Of a DNA stretch of 64,000 nucleotides, positions 57,911 through 64,000 are shown one piece after another. Source of the DNA: Scolanthus callimorphus. Its lineage: Eukaryota > Cnidaria > Anthozoa > Actiniaria > Edwardsiidae. Within the stretch, counting starts at the first letter, position 1. Every line of letters starts with the position of its first letter. A program made the position numbers and the translations under genes. The notes under the pieces were generated by a model. That model was not told the DNA's origin and did not search any database. It saw nothing but the letters and a program-made list of their open reading frames with translations. Where the stretch lies: assembly GCA_033964015.1 (NCBI GenBank), contig CM066916.1:17152501-17216500 (forward strand), given 5' to 3'.

Positions 57911-59836
57911 TGGAGCATGATTTGTTGCATGGCTCTGATTCTGTGTTTAAACCAAGAATCGAACAATTATGTCCTCCGTGCATAGGAATGGGATTCATAC
58001 AGAAACGTGACCTGTTTCTTGATCCAGCGCCACAAATGACGGAACAGTTGGACCAGCCACTCCAGTCGGTGTAACCACCATGCATCGGACAACTCGGGCT
58101 GTTGCATGTTTCGATCTGCAACGCTGGTCCTAAAACTGAACAATTTTGTCCTTCATACAAAGGAGATGGTTGGGTGCAGTTGCGCGTCCTGTAAGCGCGA
58201 CCTGAACCACAGGACACTGAGCAACTTGACCAATTAGACCATCCCGTATAGCCGCCATGTACCGGACATAAGCTTGTATTACATAGCAGTGACTCTGTAG
58301 CTTCTCCCAGACCGGAGCAATTTCTACCTCCATGTGATGGTAGGGGATTTGAACATCTGCGACTTCTGTACTTATACCCGCCACCACAGCTTACAGAACA
58401 ATGTGACCAGTTAGACCACTCGGAAAAACCACCGTCGACAGGGCAAGAAACGTTGTTGCAAGAAACCCTTTCCTCACTTTCCACCACCCTTGAGCAATTT
58501 GTTCCTCCGTCCACAGGAAAAGAATTTGTACAGTTACGAGTTCTCTTTCGAAATCCTCCACCACAAGTGACGGTACACTCTGTCCAATTGACCAGAAGGC
58601 GTATTCTTCGTCTATAGGACAAGTAACATTATTACAAAGACGTGTTTCTTCGCTCTCACCGAGTATGGAGCAATTTCTTCCTTCCTGTAAAGGAAACGGT
58701 TTTGTACAATTTCGTAACCTCTTTTGGTACCCTCCTCCACAAGTAGCGGTGCATGTTGACCAGTTTGACCATGGAGCATAGCTTCCGTTAACCGAACAGG
58801 TTATATTATTACATGGACGTATTTCCTCACTGGCGCCCAGGTTGGAGCAGTTTCTTCCTCCATACATAGAAGATGTACAGTTACGCGTCCTTTTTTGGAG
58901 TCCTTCACCACAAGTCACTGTACATTCTGTCCAATTTGTCCACGAAGTGTAACTGCCATCAACCGGACATGTTATGTTACAATATGCTGTTTCAGAGCTC
59001 GCGCCATGACTTGAGCAGTTACGCGCCTCAACAATAGAAGCAGAGCTCGTGCAATTGCGAGTTCTGGTTTTTATTCCAGAGCCACATGTTACAGAACAAG
59101 TTGACCAGTTCGACCACTGCCCGTAGGAGCCATAAATTGAAAAACTTATATTACATAATTCGTATCCGACGCTGACACCAAGGTCAGAACAGTTTTTCCC
59201 GCCATACAAGGGAGCTGGATTTGTACAGTTACGAGTCCTGTTTCTGTACCCCTGTCCGTCATCTCCAGAGCAATCAGACCACCCTGACCACGTGCTATAT
59301 CCTCCATGGACCGGACAAGCCTTGTCATTACATGGTTGTGTTTCAAGAGAAATACCGATAAAGCTGCAGTTCCTTCCTCCATCTTTTGGTACAGGATTAG
59401 TACAGCTACGAGTTCTGTTTCTGTACCCTGAACCGCACGTTAACGAACAGCCGGACCAATGTGACCATTCTGTATATCCACCATCTGTTGCGCATGTCTC
59501 ATTGCAAGGAATAATCTCAATACGAGTACCAAGTCTCGAGCAATCCCTTCCTCCATTAAGTGGTGCTGGACTTGTACAGTTACGTGTGCGGGTTTTATTA
59601 CCAGTACCACACTGAACACTGCATGATGTCCAAAGTGACCACGGCCCATAGCTTCCGTCCACTGCCAACACTGAAACATTGCACGCTTTAGTCTCATACG
59701 CATTTCCAATGTAAGAGCAATTCTTTCCTTCGCCAAGGGGAACAGGGTTGGAACAATTACGCATTCTTGCTTTGAATCCAGTGCCATTTGTAACAGAACA
59801 TTCTGTCCAGTTGACCAGGAGTATAACCTCCATCAA
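57911..59836 (-). CDS. Exon with eleven TSP1 repeats, three 1-bp deletions
   Basis: Thrombospondin type-1 repeats bind matrix and partner proteins. Eleven units of about 58 residues each follow the pattern DGGYxxWSNWSxCSVTCGxG...RTRNCTNP...GGRNCS...ExxxCN--CP. They start after ttgttttctag (V completed from the previous exon) and end at CNKSCS|gtaatg. Tryptophans in WxxWxxC can be C-mannosylated, and CxxS/TCG sites for O-fucose are present in seven units (3 and 5-10). Units 1 (59836-59665) and 4 (about 59318-59140) lack both the second and last cysteines. Single bases are missing twice near 59808-59816 and once near 58592, each inside the TGG-TCN-AAY-TGG motif. Together they restore the starting frame, and the exon length is still divisible by three. 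This is either a disabled allele or assembly error. Confidence 0.9.
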
Positions 59837-60188
59837 CTAGAAAACAAGGGAAACAAGTTTTGCTGTTGCTATATACATTTGCCCCACAAATACACTGTTT
59901 TCATATGCTCTCAATTTTCCTAAGAAAACTTCCAGTACATTTTTGCAAGAGTGTAAAGGCAAATGAAAGAACATGGAGATGTCCAATTATCGTAACTTCG
60001 CTTGAATAAGGTGTTATAACCATTTATGAGCTGTTCATGCTTTCCGTATATTGCATGGGCTTCAAGAGGAACTTTCATGCCTGATTGCTTACAGTGAGCT
60101 ACCCACCTGAAAATATCAAGTACGGTTTGTTGGTTATCCGGACAAATTTAGTGCGTGGATTAAAATTAAAAGTTCGTTCTTTTGTTAC
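59837..60188 (-). other. Intron between single TSP1 exon and TSP1 array
   Basis: Donor tgcccag|gtaaca and acceptor ccttgttttctag, phase 1, 352 bp. Nothing else seen. Confidence 0.75.
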
Positions 60189-60374
60189 CTGGGCATGTTA
60201 TCACACACGCTTCGTACCATTCACTTGGCCCAAATGTCTGGCAATTTGTACCGCCAAACATAGGCGATGGATTCGTACAGTTGCGAGTTCTGTACCTAAA
60301 CCCATTTCCACATTCCTGAGCAGTCGAACAAGCCGACCAGTTAGACCACGGTGTATATCCTCCATCTACGGGTG
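60189..60374 (-). CDS. Single TSP1 exon with variant CSTAQECG loop
   Basis: 186 bp, 62 codons, phase 1 both sides, after acceptor tttccattttag. It reads (T)PVDGGYTPWSNWSACSTAQECG, then NGFRYRTRNCTNPSPMFGG and CVITCP. All six cysteines are present, but the first loop has three extra residues (CSTAQEC instead of CSVTC), which removes the usual O-fucose sequence. It joins in frame to the eleven-repeat exon (CP-V-DGGYTP). Confidence 0.9.
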
Positions 60375-62899
60375 CTAAAATGGAAACAAAGGCTGTTATG
60401 CACTGTTGACCATTTCCAAATATATTAGTACTATATTAGGATAATAAGCGCAATATAAATCATTATTCCACATAAAACGAGTTTTTAAGTACCGTCGACG
60501 GTTATGTCAGTAATGTAAGCACTGCCACTAGCAGACGTTAGAGTCAGTGAAATCGTCGAACGTTTCGGAGCTGTCTTTTGTCATTTTAAAGCCCTTGAAG
60601 ATTAGAAAACGAATATGATAATTTTCTGAACTTTTGATAAATTATTAATGACATTTATAATTATTTATCAAAAAATAATTTTCTTTTTTGGATAAGTTTT
60701 AGTCAATTAGAACTATCCAGTTATGTATCATATTGAATGGGCCTGAAGTTGACCTCAAACGTTTGTCAGAGGTTTTCTGTACATTGGATATTGAAAAAAT
60801 TATATAACCGAAATTATTATTAAAATTATCAAAAGTCACCATATATTATAAACAAAGAAACATTGTCAAAATTGCTCACACACTTTTGCAGTACACATTG
60901 GGGTCATTCAAGATCATATTAAACTAAGTGGCTCTATTGAATTCCTACAAACTTATCTAAGTGAGAGAATTATTTTTTTAAATATTATGAATTTCATAAT
61001 AATAATTTGTTAACAGTTCATAAAATTAAGATCTGTTTCTGCTATTCAAGAGTTTTAAAGTAATATATTAGTCATACAAGTAATATATCAAAACGTAGCT
61101 TAAAAGCAAACCATATAACAACTGTTTTGACAATAGGTTATTTGAACCTTTCGCCATATCTTAACATTCGTCTTGTTCAACCGAGTTCAGGTTACTTTAA
61201 TGGAGTAAAGCTATACCTACTCTTTGTGTCGTCAACTGAGAAGACATCAAGTTTTCCAAAAAGAGACACCGTTTCGAGCTCCCACTCCTCCATACAAGCT
61301 GACACTCTATGAGATCAGATGAGTAGCAGGCGTATTCGTACCGCGTTTGATAAGCTTTCGTGGCAATGAGTACCAAAAGCATTCGTTTCTAAATGTCGAA
61401 TTGAAGATGCGAGCGCTTAGTTTGAACTTCTTAGAATTGTCTATGTCTTGGAGCAAGTCTGCTTCTGCTCAAAGTGTTGCTGTCAGTAGTTTTGAAGCGC
61501 AATGCTTGTTAGGTTTTTACATGTATTATCCTTTCCATATAAAGCAATTACAAGCATTGCTTTATATTTAACAATCATCAGATTGCTGTCCTGCGACCTG
61601 AAAAGTTCTATGCGGTGATGATTAGTTCGTCTAGAACGCATACGAGCTCGGCTACGACCTTGGGAACTACTAAAATATTCCTAAAGTAGCCAACGGAATA
61701 TTTCGCTAACATGCAATTCAAATAAACCCGTTCAGTTCGGTCAATCTACGGTTAGATCTAAAAGGAAATTGTAACAAGAACTGATTTTCCCATCAAATCC
61801 TGGATATATAGAGAATATTACATGGCCGCGCGGAGATACGGATTTTCTCTTCGAGTGTTGAAAATTTATCATTTCATATTTAACACGAGAAAATAAAATT
61901 CGTATCTCCAAGCGGTCATGTAATGTTCTGTTTATTATATAAACATCAATGAAATACCAAATTCGAATTTTATTTGAGTTAAGCTTAAAAATCGAGCATT
62001 GAGCAAAGGCAAGTGTGATATCTTCACATGTGAAAATATCATGTTATTTTCACATGTTAGGATATCAAATTTTCGCGCGGGAGATCACCCGGTATTTCAT
62101 TGGTGTTTATATAATAAATATATATATCGTTAGAAACATATCTAAAATTCATGAAAATCCGTTAGGAGGAAAGTGGTTTATTTCGAGTTTTTTATTTTCA
62201 GCTCATTTGCATACGCAAAGTTTAGTATTGTCGACAACGATATTGAAGAAAAATTGCAAATTTTATGGACTGTACAGCTGTAACAGAAAAAAATTCTATA
62301 AATCGATCCCAGCGTTGGGCCCGGATCGTGAAATACCGCGACCGAGGTCTTGAAAATACTGATCGAAACCGATTTTGAAGGCCGTAATCACGGTATTTTT
62401 TGCTTAAACAGAAACACCATAAAACTTCAAACAAATTAGCGCGCGCACCTCAGAATTTAACAGTGCGCGCGACTCATCCGGTCCCGGGTTCGGATCGTAG
62501 TATTCCGGACCGATCGCGCGCAATTTGATGGATTCAGAACCGCTAATAAGATAAATACCGTTTTGATATATGTCTGTAACAATTTCCGAGAAAATATTGC
62601 TTGCTACAATTATGTTTACGTTGCCATTGTTTTAGCGCTAGATTGACCGAACTAAATGCTAGGATAAGCATTACATATAAGGATAACAAGCAATATGAGC
62701 CTGTCCGAAGAATTGCATCTTCAAATGTAATATATTGACTATGTGATGCAAAAACTATGGAAACAGCAGATGAGGTATTTCGTCATTCAGCCGAGTTCAA
62801 CCGTCTTCACGTAATCGCAATATTTCATTTTGAAATGGAATTCTTCTGGCTTTGATGGCAAATCTCCTTTCGTCCAAAGCATATAAATATATCACTTAC
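60375..62899 (-). other. Intron with a nested inverted-repeat element
   Basis: Phase-1 intron of 2525 bp between the two single TSP1 exons (donor aactgca|gtaagtg). The region 61733-62655 is bounded by inverted agttcggtcaatcta ends, and within it further palindromes occur: attacatggccgcgcggagatacg (about 61819) against cgtatctccaagcggtcatgtaat (about 61901), and tttattatataaacatcaatg (61931) against cattggtgtttatataataaa (about 62098). No other TSP1 unit was found, so no exon seems to be missed here. Confidence 0.75.
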
Positions 62900-63088
62900 T
62901 GCAGTTAGAAATCAGACAACTGTCCCATACAACTTGCGTCGTATTATTGGCTTCCTGGCCGTCGCAATGGTACGTGTTAACGTTTGCCTCGCTTGGATGT
63001 AGACATGCTCGGGACCTTGACCGGTTGCCATGGCGACAGGAGACTGAGCAAGGTGTCCATGGTGACCAATTTGACCACATTGCCTTTA
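62900..63088 (-). CDS. First TSP1 exon after the CUB domain
   Basis: 189 bp, 63 codons, phase 1 both sides. After gctgtctcag the frame reads (L)KAMWSNWSPWTPCSVSC, then RHGNRSRSRACLHPS and WDSCLISNC(T). It carries all six TSP1 cysteines and the WSNWSPW tryptophan ladder. The final Cys-Thr is completed by the next exon, making an N-C-T glycosylation site. Confidence 0.9.
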
Positions 63089-63856
63089 CTGAGACAGCAA
63101 ACAAGATAAACAAGGAGAGGTTGGCTTGATGCGTACGTTGGTCGGTACGTAGGAAGGCAGGACAGATACATGCGCGTGCTTCTCAAACAATAACGAGTTA
63201 ATGTTACACATGTTTACAGAGATAATAAAGAATCTAAATTACATACGCAATTACATATGCAATTAACCGTTTAAAAATCAATGAACATTTAATGAAATGG
63301 GACAGAATCTGATGTAGACTTGGTAGAGCGACCATTCTGCTGACATCTGTTCAATTTCGAGTGCTTCTTCGCTTATTTTTCTGAAGAAGAGCCTTCTAGT
63401 CCGGCAGAAAAGACAGCGAATCTTGCATTCAGTTGATTAATATATTTAATTGCTCTACCACCTTCCCTAGGGACACTGATCCCTCGCATCTGACACGCAG
63501 TGGGGAAATCGTCGTTGGAAAGCTGAAGTATCAGCTTGGACCCTTTATTTAACATTAAAACTACTACGAACCTCCATGCCTTGAATTCTGCGGGACCATT
63601 CTTGGTGTTTTGACCCTCCGGGGGGACTCCCATATTTTTGGGGCGGGGGTGCTCGTCGTACCTTTTAGGGAAAATACGTCTTGTTGGTACCTTTTAGGGG
63701 TCAAAATCAACTAAGCGACGCCATGTTTGTTACCTGTTAGGGATAAAACGAAAGTTCCCGACGAGCACCCCCGCCCCAAAAATATGGGATTCCCCCCCTC
63801 CCCCCTGGTTGACCAACGTAGCCCCTTTGACTAACGTAGTCTTTTGTTATACTTAC
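63089..63856 (-). other. Intron with a 30-bp perfect inverted repeat
   Basis: Phase-1 intron (donor actgaat|gtaagtat) of 768 bp. cccatatttttggggcgggg at 63629 opens a 30-bp arm (63629-63658) that is perfectly complementary to 63759-63788. The 100-bp loop contains two ggtaccttttaggg words. It resembles a small interspersed element. No coding signal. Confidence 0.8.
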
Positions 63857-64000
63857 ATTCAGTCGTGTATGATGCACTGAATCCTGAGAACTCCTTGTCC
63901 GTGTCAGAGACAAAAACAACACTCAGATTACCAAATCGCGTTATTACAGGAGGTGACGCAAGTCCACAATACGTCGCCATGAGAGGCGAGCTCACAAGAA
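63857..64000 (-). CDS. CUB domain, C-terminal part (gene runs off window)
   Basis: Open to the window edge, ending at a consensus donor in phase 1. It reads MATYCGLASPPVITRFGN, then LSVVFVSDTDKEFSGFSASY and TTE. The order Y-C-G, P, N-x-L-x-V-x-F-x-S-D, G-F-x-A-x-Y is the second half of a CUB domain, an extracellular interaction module often found beside TSP1, LDLa or MAM domains. The signal peptide, the start codon and any further domains lie beyond 64000. Confidence 0.85.

Noticed and set aside
58130..59787. Other-frame open stretches across the TSP1 array (both strands)
   Set aside because: Shadows of the TSP1 repeats; they lack the conserved Cys/Trp spacing.

Overview
The window is AT-rich, intron-bearing metazoan DNA crowded with decayed mobile elements. 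The domain content (CUB, long TSP1 arrays, mucin-like Ser/Thr tracts) and several repeated protein families that I associate with anthozoan genomes suggest a cnidarian, most likely a stony coral or relative. The species cannot be fixed from sequence alone, and I see no bacterial-type gene organisation.

The best-supported gene lies on the minus strand at the right end (50956 to beyond 64000). Six exons are visible with consensus splice sites: the end of a CUB domain, two single-TSP1 exons, one 1.9-kb exon with eleven TSP1 repeats, one 3.1-kb exon encoding a roughly 1030-residue Ser/Thr-rich mucin-like stalk, and a final exon with a transmembrane helix and a tyrosine-containing cytoplasmic tail. 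All five visible introns are phase 1. The product is predicted to be a large type I adhesion or receptor protein with TxYxxI and VxYxxL motifs in its tail. Three single-base deletions in the TSP1 array break the reading frame unless they are assembly errors.

Left half: 1-7 kb is non-coding with dispersed duplications and a 115-bp satellite (6155-7098). From 8 to 13 kb is a seven-exon unrecognised gene with good splice sites but several frame changes. From 13.9 to 17.2 kb are a SAM-like terminal exon with a poly(A) signal and a three-exon gene of unknown function whose last exon is repeated twice as decayed copies. From 18.3 to 23.3 kb are decayed multicopy sequences: a cnidarian repeat-family protein, a Penelope-like C-terminus and a ZNF862-like hAT transposase.

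Middle (24-50 kb): layered transposable elements, several dated by nesting or target-site duplications. These include a 1.3-kb transposon whose empty site is preserved in a neighbouring copy of its host retroelement, a 1.34-kb element with a 10-bp duplication and a nested TA-flanked MITE, a truncated LINE, and a 6.7-kb TTAA-flanked element carrying a TAA-flanked MITE and a decayed gene.

No rRNA gene, intact tRNA, CRISPR array or prokaryotic regulatory element was seen.
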